From assembly GCA_009809945.1 (NCBI GenBank), contig WTPW01000014.1:858920-922919 (forward strand): a stretch of 64,000 bases of DNA. Direction: 5' to 3'. The number at the start of each line of letters is the position of its first letter. The stretch's first letter is position 1. Both the position numbers and the translations under genes were made by a program. Under the pieces are notes generated by a model. The model was not told the origin of the DNA. It was given only the letters and a program-made list of their open reading frames with translations, and made no database searches. Positions 1 through 9,575 of this stretch are shown here, piece after piece. Source of the stretch: Gigaspora margarita. Its lineage: Eukaryota > Glomeromycota > Glomeromycetes > Diversisporales > Gigasporaceae.

Positions 1-9
1 GAACCCTAA

Positions 10-231
10 TTAATGTATTGTAAGACTATAATACGCGCCTTTAGAAAGTATTTTGAAAGTTTCGTGAGTAATAAAATTTCGTCCGGGCATAGCTGATACT
101 TTATCCGGAGAATGATCTACATTTTTTACAGGGTATTTTAACAACCAATCAAAATAAACTTCCACTATGCTACGGTGCCTCGGCTCTTTTATATTTTGGT
201 AAATCTTTATTATATGGACCTTCTGGATCAA
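10..231 (-). CDS. Possible partial exon, unknown protein
   Basis: An open frame of 73 codons reads in from the window edge. Its composition is mixed and protein-like (for example EPRHRSIVEVYFDWLLKYP), unlike the Lys/Asn/Ile/Phe-rich random frames typical of this AT-rich DNA. I do not recognise the family. It could be the last exon of a gene lying to the left, or a relic inside a repeat. No splice site or start was established, and nothing downstream to position 590 supports it. Confidence 0.22.
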   Translation of the reverse strand: MIQKVHIIKIYQNIKEPRHRSIVEVYFDWLLKYPVKNVDHSPDKVSAMPGRNFITHETFKILSKGAYYSLTIH

Positions 232-589
232 GTAATATTGAATCTTTCCATTCGTGGTACATTCATGTTTGTTGTGACAGTGGATTGCGTGATATCAATA
301 TAAGGTTAGTATAAAGGACTGAAAAGTGTTGTCGAATGAACTTATATAATTTCATTCAAGTTGACAGTAGGTCAACAGATCGAAAAGATAGCTAAGCAGT
401 GATGTATTAGCAAGTGACGATCACATGGGCGATCCCAGTTCTAACAAGAGAATCCAGTATATGCAAGGGGAAGATAAGTAGAAATTTAATGAAATTACCA
501 ATTCTGGGGTTTATGGCGTGAATACTAACATAACCAAATTTAGCAGGGAACGTATGATAATAACTATAAGAAAATTGGATCGGATAGGC
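232..589. other. Non-coding stretch with a dispersed repeat fragment
   Basis: No gene is visible. Around 358-405 the sequence (GTCAACAGATCGAAAAGAT, then CTAAGCAG) matches 54,893-54,945 (GTCAACAGATTGAAAAGAT, then CTAAGCAG) in the same orientation. This marks a dispersed repeat of unknown type. Confidence 0.45.
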
Positions 590-810
590 ACGGGTTGGCG
601 TCAGATATGCACGTCTTTGTGGCATGTGTCAAGATCCGGATTTGTACGGGTATTGGTCCGAATTGGTACGGATTTCGTGGACCGTGTGGGACCGTGTGCC
701 CGTGCCAATTGGACCGTAAATGTCTCGGGTTTTGCAGCAGTTTACTAGTCTAATCGGCACGGTATTTGGCACAGGTAATGAACGTAAATTCACGTACCAC
801 CGCGATAACG
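590..810. repeat. GGCACG/CGTGCC-rich dispersed repeat, left part
   Basis: The segment is unusually GC-rich for the window and is built from variants of GGCACG, GGTCCG and ACGTGCC. The same vocabulary recurs at 1,590-1,742, beyond the inserted element 819-1378, and at 36,600-37,030. The phrase TTTTGCAGCAGTTTACTAGTC matches the complement of GATTAGTAAACTGCTGCAAAA at 36,760-36,780. It appears to be one repeat interrupted by the 560-bp element. The open frames here are by-products of the repeat. Confidence 0.5.
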
Positions 811-818
811 ATGTGGAT

Positions 819-1378
819 TAAAGATGCTTGATGAAACTTATTTTTGAATTGAAGAAAGGTTTCGTCAAATTACATACCTGACGAAACTTTGACGATTGAT
901 GAAACTATTGACGATTGATGAACTGTTGATGATTGATGAAACCATTGATGAAGCTACTATTATTATATAAAAATAAAAAAAAATTACGCTATAAAAGATA
1001 ATATATGGCTTTATTTATTATCTTTTTAAATTTTATGACAAGTTTTTCTAAGTGCTATAGGTAAAGTATTTTTTAGTATCGTTAGAAGACTCATCGGATA
1101 TATTCGGACGATCGACACCTTCATCGAGTAAGTCTGGTGTGTTTCATAAAAAGAAAAATAACAGATAATAAAAAATGAAAAATGGGTAGATATGATAATG
1201 CATACAAAAATATTAACTTTGCATAGACCAATTTCTTTCTATTATGAAAGAAAGAATGATTGTCTAATGCTTCATCAATCGTCATAGGTTTCGTCATCCG
1301 TCATAGGTTTCAACAATCATCAATTCGTCATTCAAAAATTGCTTGACGAAAGGTTTCGTCATTCGTCAGGCATCTTTA
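819..1378. mobile_element. Inverted-repeat element (MITE-like) with 8-bp target duplication
   Basis: The ends are TAAAGATGC at 819 and GCATCTTTA ending at 1378. The inverted repeats continue inward as variants of TGACGAAACC. The element is bounded by identical 8-bp direct repeats ATGTGGAT at 811-818 and 1379-1386. An 8-bp duplication is typical of hAT-type transposition. No transposase frame lies inside, so it is non-autonomous. Confidence 0.75.
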
Positions 1379-1742
1379 ATGTGGATTAACTATTCAAACA
1401 TAAAATTACATAAGTAATCAATATAAGATGAACAAGCTAACTGCATATGAAGTAAAATTTTGTAAGGAATTTTTTTTTATTAAGACACACTGGGAAGCTT
1501 CATCAGTGAAATCATGAGATATTGCTCTTTTTTTTAAAAAAAAAAATCATTTACTGATCTTTTACTCTCCACAAAACTAGCCAACACATATCACATGCCA
1601 ACATGAACGTGCTATTTCATATGATATGATATTACATGCCATCCTTTGCCGTAATGTCCGTGCACTTTTAACGTAAAATGTTCCTGTGTGCCACTTGATC
1701 CGTGCCATTTCGAACATTCCCGAAGCTTACTTGTACCACCAC

Positions 1743-2755
1743 TAAAAGATGCCTGACGAATAACGAATCATTCGTCATTGACGAATAACGAAACCATTTC
1801 GTCAGGTGACTTGCAATTGACGAATTGGCGATTGACGAACCCCCTGACGAAACCTATGGCGAATTGACGAAACCTATGACGAATTGACGAAACCTATGAC
1901 GAATTGACGAAACCTATGACGAAACCTGATGTGTTATATTCATACAAGATAGAGATAATTACCGTGTTTATAAAAATTAAGAAGTGTTTTAACAACGATA
2001 ACGATAAGAGCTAAAAAAAAAAAAGATGGTTTAATTAATAACAGCGATAGAGAATCAATATAGGTTGCATAACCATATATACATATTAAAGATATCCATT
2101 ACATTCTCGCTATCTATCGTGATTTTACTTATTTACGAATAACAAATTAAAAAGGAATAAACAAAGCGTGTAAAGATAGAAGTTTAGGGTTAGGGTGTTA
2201 GTGTTGGAGACTACAACGATAGATTGGCGCTCATTATAGTATGTGAAATTTCGTTCCCGTCATTTTTAATTAGTGCACCAAGGTCGATTTAAACATTGAT
2301 TTTCAAGTATTCTCTTCCTTCTTTGGCACGTGTTCGGAATCTATGTCGGGCTGATCCGGAATCGACAAAAATAAACGCGCGCACAAATTTTGACTATTCC
2401 GGATCAACTTGACATAAATTTGAATACGTGTGAAAGAAGAAAAAAGAAAAGGCCAATAAAACATTATAATGAAATAACATTATTTTGAAGCAATTTAAGG
2501 TTTCGTGTTCATTATATAGAAGCTTGTTATTTAATTACTAGCTGAATCGGTTGCCAATGTTCCAACAATCATTAGAGGTTTCGTCAAGAGTTTCATCAAT
2601 TCGTCATAAGGTTTCGTCAATTCATCATAGGTTTCATCAATCGTCGGGGGTTTCATTAATCATCAGGAGTTTCGTCAATCGTCAAGGTTTCGTCATGACA
2701 AAACCATGACGAAACCATTCGTCATCGCAAAAATAATTTCGTTAGGAATCTTTAG
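1743..2755. mobile_element. Second TGACGAAACC fold-back element
   Basis: The left end TAAAAGATGCCTGACGAA and the complement of the right end (TAAAGATTCCTAACGAA) match each other and the ends of the element at 819-1378. Both sub-terminal zones are short tandem arrays of TGACGAAACC with CGAATTGACG spacers, at 1750-1927 and inverted at 2571-2755. The middle, 1928-2570, is unrelated AT-rich DNA. No clear target duplication was found, so the element may be old or composite. Confidence 0.6.
2245..2410. repeat. Dispersed repeat shared with 27,145-27,275
   Basis: The segment contains TTTTTAATTAGTGCACCAAG, then CGATTTAAACATT, CGTGTTCGGA and GGCTGATCC. The same blocks occur in the same order and orientation at about 27,145-27,275, inside the left minisatellite. 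This is a dispersed non-coding repeat, probably transposon-derived. Here it lies inside the middle part of the element 1743-2755. Confidence 0.6.
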
Positions 2756-2884
2756 TTATCTTTCACATCAAGATGAAGTAAAGGTATTATGCTAAAGGGG
2801 TATATTATTCCGCAAAACACGGTACTTCCTGAATCGATTTATAAAGGTTTATCAATTGTTAAAGGTTTGTCACCGTTTTGTCAA

Positions 2885-3110
2885 TTCGTCAGGGTGGTCC
2901 CCAAAATTCCGTGTCGGGATACGTCGGAGTGCATCGGAAACATGGCGGCCGGATCGGAATCGATCAATTTTGTCCCATGATCATAAAAATTTTTACTAAT
3001 AAATCATATCCAACCATTAAGTAAAAAATGCCCAGCTGATAATTTTGCTATAGAGCCTGCCAACAACTAGGGCTAAACGCCGACCTAGATCCGACGTCAG
3101 GTATCTCTAG
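2885..3110 (+). repeat. Dispersed repeat, copy 1
   Basis: It begins near CCAAAATTCCGTGTCG and includes AATGCCCAGCTGATAA and TTTGCTATAGA, then a GACCTAGATCCGAC end. A second copy follows in direct orientation at 3148-3370. A third, partial copy lies inverted at 54,745-54,852. The 63-codon open frame at 2789-2980 runs into this repeat and is not a credible gene. Confidence 0.7.
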
Positions 3111-3147
3111 AAGTACTAAGTAGTTATACTAACTCATACAGAAGGGT

Positions 3148-3372
3148 ACCAAAATTCCGTGTCGAAGTACGTCGGAGTGCATCGTGAATTATGGACGGCT
3201 GGATCGGAATTGATCAATTTTGCCCCAAGATCATAAAAAATTTTACTAATGAAATTATATCCATTCATTAAGTAAGAAATGCCCAGCTGATAAATTTGCT
3301 ATAGAGTCTACTAACAACTAGGACTAAACACTGACCTAAATCTGACACATCCAACCCGGAATTTTGGTGACC
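3148..3372 (+). repeat. Dispersed repeat, copy 2
   Basis: This is a direct copy of 2885-3110 with scattered substitutions, beginning CCAAAATTCCGTGTCG and carrying AAATGCCCAGCTGATAA and TTTGCTATAGA. The roughly 260-bp spacing suggests tandem duplication or two neighbouring insertions. Confidence 0.7.
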
Positions 3373-3480
3373 CTCCTGTAAAATTCAGTTATACTTGGCA
3401 ATAGCCAATGCTTGTGTATTTTAGGAAAAGACTGAAGAGATATTAAAACTCAAAAGAGTTTTATATTGTGAAAGAGTAGA

Positions 3481-3830
3481 CAGTGCAGGAATCCTTAAAT
3501 TAGCAACCAAAAACTAATAATTCTTTAAACTTTTATAAAAAAATAAAAAATATAATTAAAAGTAAATTTTTTTCTATAAAAATATACAAACAAACAAGCA
3601 GAACAAAACTATAGAGTTTATTTTTTAATATAGCAAATTTTATGATGTTATTTCCTTTTAAAGTTACTAATAAAATAAAAATATGGCTGTACATATATAA
3701 AAAACATAACAAAATTTTAAAAATATAATAAAATTTAAAAAAAAACATAATTTTAAGATATTAAAATTTAGTATTTGTTCTCAAATTTGGCTGCCTTTAA
3801 AAAAGTTGTTGGTTTAAGGATTCTGCACTG
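3481..3830. mobile_element. MITE-like inverted-repeat element, CAGTGCAG ends
   Basis: The left end CAGTGCAGGAATCCTTAAA and the complement of the right end (CAGTGCAGAATCCTTAAACC) form imperfect terminal inverted repeats of about 30 bp. The interior is A/T-rich. It is flanked by TAGA at 3477-3480 and 3831-3834, a possible 4-bp target duplication. It carries no transposase; the open frame on the minus strand is low-complexity. Confidence 0.7.
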
Positions 3831-3914
3831 TAGAGTTAAAAATATTACCTTAATATAGCTAAATTTTTTAATTAAGCTGCTAAAAAATTTGGATTGGGTA
3901 AAAATATAATAATA

Positions 3915-4160
3915 TGGGGGTGAGTCAATAGAAATCAAGCAAATTTTTTATAATAAAATTTTTTTGCAACTTTGAAGAGAAATAATTTAACAAAAATTTA
4001 ACCAAATTTGTTAAAATTTTTTTAAATCAATTTTATAAACTTATAGAATTAATTTAAAAAAAATTATCAAATTTGATCAAGTTCTTGTTAAGTTATTTTG
4101 ATTTAAACTTTTAAAAAAAGTTACTAAAAAAAATTTGCTTGATTTCTATTGACTCACCCA
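3915..4160. mobile_element. MITE-like element, GGGTGAGTCAATAG ends, TA-flanked
   Basis: Terminal inverted repeats read GGGTGAGTCAATAGAAATCA on the left and its complement on the right, continuing about 30 bp. TA dinucleotides flank both ends (3913-3914 and 4161-4162), as for Tc1/mariner-type insertion. The interior is nearly pure A/T and can fold back on itself. It ends 27 bp before the gypsy LTR. Confidence 0.75.
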
Positions 4161-4187
4161 TATAGAGATCAGAGAAAGAGTTTACAT

Positions 4188-4661
4188 TGTTATAGAATAG
4201 GTTGCTTGACCAGAGCGTAGTTTTACAGTTTTACAGTTTTACAGTTTTACAGTTTTACAGTTTTACAGTTTTACAGTTTTACAGTTTTACAGTTTTACAG
4301 TTTTACAGTTTTACCGTTTTATAGTTTTATTATTATATTATATTTAGTATTTATTTAGCTTCGCAAAATGTATATAAACCCTAGCTTTTCTCCCTCCTCC
4401 ACATCAGACTCAGATTNCCCTCTTCTCCCCCTAATGTTTAGGAATAGTTATCTATCTTGAATATTATCTTATAAATAAATAAAATATATCTTTGCCAAAT
4501 AAATACTCTCTTGCTCTTTAATAAATAAATACAACGAACCGCTCTAGTGAAGTAATATCCTACTTGCACACTGCTTCATATCTTCTCTGACCCTTACAAG
4601 ATCCCTGTCGCCGTGTGTTGTGTTGCAAGTACTGTATTGAAGGCAATAGTCGCTTGTAACA
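4188..4661 (+). repeat. 5' LTR of the gypsy element
   Basis: The 474-bp LTR starts TGTTATAGAATAGG and ends GCTTGTAACA. Near its 5' end is a tandem array of the 8-mer TTTTACAG, about a dozen units (4210-4318). A TATATAAACC motif at about 4370 could be the TATA box of the retroelement promoter. It differs from the 3' LTR by a few transitions and by four fewer 8-mer units. Confidence 0.9.
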
Positions 4662-4662
4662 T

Positions 4663-4680
4663 TTTGGTGCCTTCTGGCGG
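4663..4680 (+). other. Primer-binding site of the gypsy element
   Basis: Directly after the LTR the sequence reads TTTTGGTGCCTTCTGGCG. A TGG beginning next to the LTR is what pairs with the CCA 3' end of a tRNA primer. The tRNA was not identified. Confidence 0.6.
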
Positions 4681-4791
4681 AAATCATCAAAAACAGCCAG
4701 AACCTTTAAGACCCTTTTTCCTCTATCTGCAAGGATATTTCTCTTGTCTCTTTTCTTCTCTTATTAAATTAATATTTTTGGTTTACCTGTC

Positions 4792-4925
4792 GAATTGAAA
4801 AAGATTCGTTCAGAAGGACATACTTGAAGCCTCTTGCTTTTGTAGCACTGGTATTTTCCTGTGAATTGAAAAAGATTCGTTCAGAAGGGCATACTTGAAG
4901 CCTCTGCTTTTGTAGCACTTTTATT
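4792..4925 (+). repeat. 71-bp direct duplication in the gypsy leader
   Basis: Two near-identical copies start GAATTGAAAAAGATTCG at about 4792 and 4863 and run through CATACTTGAAGCCTC and TTTTGTAGCACT. They lie in the untranslated leader between the primer-binding site and the first ORF. No role is known; they may belong to the packaging or translation leader. Confidence 0.7.
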
Positions 4926-5077
4926 GTTTAGTTATTTGTTATTAGTTATTTTCTTTTAGACCCAGTTTGAAATTTTCCTACCTTTTCTTAGTATATTTTA
5001 GACCTCTTAGTATCTAACATTTTTCTCTTGTCCTTTAAAAATTAAAATTCAAATTGCTTACCTCTTGGACCTTTTAG

Positions 5078-5851
5078 ATGAGTAGAGTTTATCAAATTCA
5101 TTTAGAACAAATCGAAGCTCATGATCGTCACCACCCCTCTGCTCTTGCCACTGAAGTTATACAAGTTACCGACCCTGATTTATCTTGTCGCCTTTGTTAC
5201 CCACCTGTAGGATATTATCGAGCCTTCCGTCGCTTTTGGAACGAATACCGAACTACCTATTTTGCCCATCGCTATACTCAACAAACGGTTGATGCCCATT
5301 TTATTTTAACTCTCCCTCGAGATTACAATCCCCTTAGAGCTGCTGCTAGGGACATTGTTTTTAGCTACAGATACAACAACCCTCACCTTGAACCCTTAGC
5401 AGTTATTGCCACTCACCTTCGTGCCAATACTCGTTTTACTCTTGCTCCTACTCTACCCTCTGACTTTGAAAGAAACGCCTTTGACGTCTATCTTGAAACC
5501 CCTGCTATTTCTACTCCAATTCTTGCCCGAGTAATCGATAACCTTGATCATCTCTCTCCTATTACTCAAGGAACTGACGAAGAGTTAGATTATAGAATTT
5601 CTCCTACCACTCGATCAATACATACCTTAGAACCGGAAGATCTAGATAATTTTGCCGGACCTTCTCACACATCTTCTCTCTTACCCTATGATGAAAATAC
5701 TACTCAAGTCCAATTTCCTCCTCGCATTCCACTTTCCTCTTCACCTTTCTCTGAAATTTGCCTCGACCAACCTCTTACGCGACCTGATACTCCACCTCCT
5801 AATCCACTACCAAGATTTCTCCAAAATCTTAATCCTGCACAATATTTCTGA
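5078..5851 (+). CDS. First ORF of the gypsy element, gag-region protein of unknown fold
   Basis: An intact 257-codon frame starts with ATG 416 bp after the LTR. I do not recognise a domain. The N-terminal half is rich in Arg, Tyr and Phe (for example GYYRAFRRFWNEYRTTYF); the C-terminal third is Pro/Ser-rich and ends at TGA 5849-5851. Its position makes it the N-terminal part of gag or a separate leader protein. A Pro/Thr-rich and then acidic coding-like stretch continues in other frames up to the gag core, suggesting that one long gag was interrupted here. Confidence 0.6.
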   Translation: MSRVYQIHLEQIEAHDRHHPSALATEVIQVTDPDLSCRLCYPPVGYYRAFRRFWNEYRTTYFAHRYTQQTVDAHFILTLPRDYNPLRAAARDIVFSYRYNNPHLEPLAVIATHLRANTRFTLAPTLPSDFERNAFDVYLETPAISTPILARVIDNLDHLSPITQGTDEELDYRISPTTRSIHTLEPEDLDNFAGPSHTSSLLPYDENTTQVQFPPRIPLSSSPFSEICLDQPLTRPDTPPPNPLPRFLQNLNPAQYF

Positions 5852-6068
5852 CGAACTCCTCCACTAGTAACCACCCAATTACCAGTTGTAAATGAACTAT
5901 ACCAAGCTAATACAACTCCTAATACTACCCTCTAAATACACCTCCTTTACGTTGACAACTTTTCATTCTACAACCTGCTCCTACTGGTCACCAAATAGTC
6001 AAAGTACTCCCAGTACCTACTCCTCTTAACATACCTCCTCTTCAAATCGATAACAAATTCACTTACCC

Positions 6069-6476
6069 CAAGTTGAAGTTATTGAACCTCGAATAGTTAG
6101 AGCTTATCCAGAAGAAGCCAAAGAAGAAATAAACTTCGAAGAAGTAAATTTACAAGAACAAGAAGAAAACCTCAACGAAGAATTAGTTGAATCAGAAGAA
6201 GAAACCTCAGAAAAAGAAGCATTGAAGAAGAAGAAGACCTCAATGAAAGACCAAGTGAAGTTTTCTAACCAAGAAGAATTAGCTGAAACCGAAGAAGAAC
6301 TTGAAGAACCTAACCCAGAAGAACTCAGATTTTCAGATTCAGAATCAGACACCACTGTAGAAGACCCAGAACCTGAAGAAGCTATGGCTAACGATGCTTT
6401 AAATGCTGCTGCTAATGCCATGAATGCTCTCACCCAAGCTATAGGACGAGGCGGTGAAAAATCTCTTATAAAATAG
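6069..6476 (+). pseudogene. Acidic linker segment of gag
   Basis: The frame is open from at least 6069 to TAG 6474-6476. It encodes a highly acidic region dominated by Glu with Ser/Asp clusters (for example SDSESD), ending in an Ala/Asn stretch (MANDALNAAANAMNALTQ) that looks like the lead-in to a gag core. The gag core follows in another frame, so a frameshift lies near 6455-6476. The long minus-strand open frame opposite this segment is a shadow of its GAA/TCA codon bias. Confidence 0.6.
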
Positions 6477-7463
6477 ACTTCTATCGTGGTGATGGAACCC
6501 AAGATCCTGTAACTTGGATAGAAGAATTCGAACGAGCTGCTAGAGCTAACCNTTGGAGCCCTGCTCGCCAACTAGAACTTGCTTGTGCTTATATGAAGGA
6601 CAATGCTCAAGAATGGCTTACTAGTCTTGAGGCACCCCCAACTACTTTTCATAGTAATGATCATGGGAATCATGATATTGTCAGTTTTACCCATATTTTC
6701 AAAGAAAAATTTAGCACCACCAAACAAAAAGCTACTTGGCAAAAACAACTCTTCGAAATTAAACAAGGCTCAGACACTGTCGGTACTTACATTAGCCGCT
6801 TTAAAAGACTCAGAGGAAGAGTAGACCCGAATGAAGTCTTCCCTGCTCCTGTCATGATCCAATTCTTTATTCAAGGATTACGCCCAGAATGTGCTATGAA
6901 CGTCCAAGCTGCTGAACCTGAAACTTTGGATGATGCAATTGCTGAAGCACGCAAATGGGAAACAGGCCGGATAATGACCTCTGACCATAATGCTAATGAT
7001 ACCAACAAAGCTATAGAGTGCCTACTGAACAAATTGCTAAGCTTAGTATCAATCTTGCTGAAAAATAAGCTGCCCCTACTCCTACTCCTGCCTATTACTC
7101 TGACCAAAATAAAGACTGACCCCAACAAGGAGCTACCAATGCCACCGGTTACTATTGTGGACAAAAAGAACATTTCATCCAAAATTGTCATGCCCGATTC
7201 CAGGATAACAAAAGGGACAACCAAGGATACCAATCCCGAGGTCGAGGTAATAATTACTCTTCCAGAAACAGCCAGTCCTATGACAGATCCAGATCTAGAA
7301 CCGAAGCCGATCCAGGGACCGAAATTATAATAATAATCGCTCTGGATATGACTAACCCCGAAGCCAAAGTCAATCACGTGATAGGTACAAAAATGACTGA
7401 AATTACTGATCCTCTGATCGATCCAGATCTAGGAATCGCTCTTCTACTCCTTACCTCCGTGAT
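6458..7463 (+). pseudogene. gag core (Retrotrans_gag) and degenerate nucleocapsid, broken
   Basis: The open segment 6458-7330 contains a Retrotrans_gag-type capsid region: FYRGDGTQDPVTWIEEFERA, then AYMKDNAQEWL, FKEKFSTTKQKATWQKQLFE, SDTVGTYISRFKRL and FIQGLRPE. After about 7015 the coding-like sequence shifts to the +1 phase, where TAA 7066-7068 and TGA 7117-7119 interrupt it. A single CCHC-type knuckle at 7147-7188 reads GYYCGQKEHFIQNC, with Gly where the first Cys belongs. The frame shifts again near 7310-7320 into the protease frame, interrupted by TAA 7353, TGA 7398 and TGA 7407. Gag is therefore not expressible in this copy. Confidence 0.8.
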
Positions 7464-8324
7464 GTGTATACAATTGATACTGCAAATGATTATACTTATG
7501 AGCAGTTTGAAGCTTTTCTTGTCAATGAATCTATACGTACCTTTCTTGCTAGTTACTTGACCCAAGAATCCAAATCAACTCAGATCCAGACTCCAACCTA
7601 TACCACCCATGTCAAATGTAATATCAAACTTCAAGGAAAACCTTACCATGCTGTAATTGATAGTGGAGCTGCTGTCAGCATGATCTCTTACCAAGTTGTA
7701 AAAGAACTTGGACTAAAAATTGAAGCCCCTTCTACTAGCCTTATTGTTTTTGCTGCTGGATCCTCTGTTCGCCCTCTTGGAATTATTAAAAATCTTCCAA
7801 TAGAAATTGAAGGAACCACTATTCCTCTAGATATGGAAGTTATGAATGCCACTTCTTATTCATTACTTTTAGGTAATGACTGGTCACAAAAAGTAGATGC
7901 AAGCTATAATTGGAAAAACATGGCTTATACTCTTCGCTGGAATAAGAAAAAGATTCATGTACCTACCACATATGAAAATAACCAACCTCTACCTACCCAA
8001 CCTACCCTTACTGATGAAAAAGATTTGGAAAAATTTGAACAAGAGTATCTTAGTCCAAAAGAAGCTTTTATGGCAGATACAGAATCCAACACCTGGACTA
8101 CTATTACTCGCAGACCCAGACCCAGTGCATCCTTCTCTAACCAAAAATGTAGACGTTGCTACTCCTATAATCATCTGTATGCTGACTGCCCTGACAATGA
8201 ATGTTACCGATGTCATCGCTATGGACACCTTGCTGCTCATTGCCCTAGGCAGGCCCCTAAACATAATATCTGTAAAACCTGTTCTCAACCAGGACATGAA
8301 TATAAAAACTGCCCTGAAAACTGA
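7464..8324 (+). CDS. Retropepsin followed by three CCHC zinc knuckles
   Basis: A 286-codon frame. Residues about 45-145 form an aspartic protease: HAVIDSGAAVSMIS carries the active-site D-S-G, and SYSLLLGNDW is the second hallmark region. Residues about 225-285 carry three zinc knuckles of pattern CX2CX4HX4C (CRRCYSYNHLYADC, CYRCHRYGHLAAHC, CKTCSQPGHEYKNC). Knuckles normally sit at the gag C-terminus, upstream of the protease; here intact ones follow it, while the upstream gag knuckle has lost its first Cys. The first ATG is not a proven start, because the same frame is open to the stop at 7407-7409 and probably belonged to a gag-pol fusion. Confidence 0.85.
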   Translation: MYTIDTANDYTYEQFEAFLVNESIRTFLASYLTQESKSTQIQTPTYTTHVKCNIKLQGKPYHAVIDSGAAVSMISYQVVKELGLKIEAPSTSLIVFAAGSSVRPLGIIKNLPIEIEGTTIPLDMEVMNATSYSLLLGNDWSQKVDASYNWKNMAYTLRWNKKKIHVPTTYENNQPLPTQPTLTDEKDLEKFEQEYLSPKEAFMADTESNTWTTITRRPRPSASFSNQKCRRCYSYNHLYADCPDNECYRCHRYGHLAAHCPRQAPKHNICKTCSQPGHEYKNCPEN

Positions 8325-9511
8325 TGCTATCAATATGGACAATATGGACATATCGGAGCTATCATCCTCAAATGACCCAGAAATTAGAAAACCAGAGATT
8401 TGAATGTGGTTGTGATCCTCAGGAAGTAAAGGCCCAACGTCTCCCTCATTTTACTCCTCTACGCACCCACCACTGTTGTAAATGTAAAGTACACAAGAAG
8501 CCTGAAGAGATTAGGCCATTGAACCAAACTATGGTATGTAAAGGATGCTGGATTGACTTCCATCATGCTTTAGAGCTTGATGATCCCCGAAGCATTGAAT
8601 TCTTCACCAATTGTGAAGGCAGAGGAACCTTAACCGAATGCAAACTCTGTAAAGAACAAGGAATTAGATCCAAGATGATCAAACTCAATTCTAGTCAAGA
8701 GGACGTTCGATTTTGTGACCTTGAACACCTCTATGCTTACAAGGCTGCCCAGGATGTTGAATATAACCCCAATTATAACCTCTGGACCCGAGTACGTCAT
8801 TATACTGAATCTTCCAGGAATGCCGGACACAGCTATAACCTCAACCAAAGCTGAATTTTCCGTTTAGCCCAGATCCAGATTGGTGAAAGCAATGAAGACC
8901 TTGCTCATGCTCTTGAACCGCAGTATGATGATCAATCTAATCAAGATTATACCTACTATGAGGTAAATGTTATTATGAGAGCTACCCATGTAGAATTGAC
9001 AGAAACAGAAGAACAAACATTACAACGAATTCTTGCCGAATACTTTGATATGAGTCATCCTAACTTTGATAGAAGGAAAGCCATGGAAAACTTGCAAAGA
9101 AACTTTGCAGGAACTGCAGGCCTTTGTGAATCCTGTATCATGGTCAAAACAAATGATGAACTCCAACTATATGAAAATTTGTGCAAGGAATGCTATGAAG
9201 AAGCTCACTCTCTTCCAGATCCAGAAACAGAAATNCTTCCTCCANCTACNCTCTCTNTACCTGANNCACTCGANCCCAATGAATCTACTACACTTCCTGA
9301 ACTAGAGGCAACTATTGTTGCACCCATCAAAACTGCCTCGCCTGTTCTGGAGTCAGCTGAACTGATTCAACTTTTGCAGGAACAGATTCGACAACAAGCC
9401 CAGATTATTACTCTTCTTCAAGAACAAGCCAGACCTTTGACCACCAGGAACAGACTATTAAAACTTTGCAAAATCAAGTTAATTATTTTGAAAACTTTCA
9501 TCATCGATTAA
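8324..9511 (+). pseudogene. Cys-rich and coiled-coil insert between protease and RT
   Basis: One reading frame interrupted only by TGA 8852-8854. The first part (to 8851) holds CxxC pairs (HHCCKCKVHKKPEE, MVCKGCWIDFHHALE, CKLCKEQGIRSKM) that look like zinc-ribbon or treble-clef sites, but I cannot name the fold. After the stop a second module has CESCIMV and LCKECYEEAH, then a Gln-rich stretch (LLQEQIRQQAQIITLLQEQA) predicted to be coiled coil. Seven N calls at 9235-9274 obscure part of it. The coiled coil seems to continue in another frame after about 9435. Standard gypsy pol has no such insert. Confidence 0.6.
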
Positions 9512-9575
9512 GGAACTTGTATACCGAGTCTACTGTCCTTATACCCGAGCCTAGTAACCGGGATGCTCAAAATTT

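Noticed and set aside
2184..2205. TTTAGGGTTAGGG, possible telomeric repeat
   Set aside because: Only about two TTAGGG units, inside a repeat element and far from any array; most likely chance.
6104..6571. 155-codon Ser-rich frame on the minus strand
   Set aside because: Shadow of the GAA/GAAGAA-rich acidic gag linker on the plus strand.
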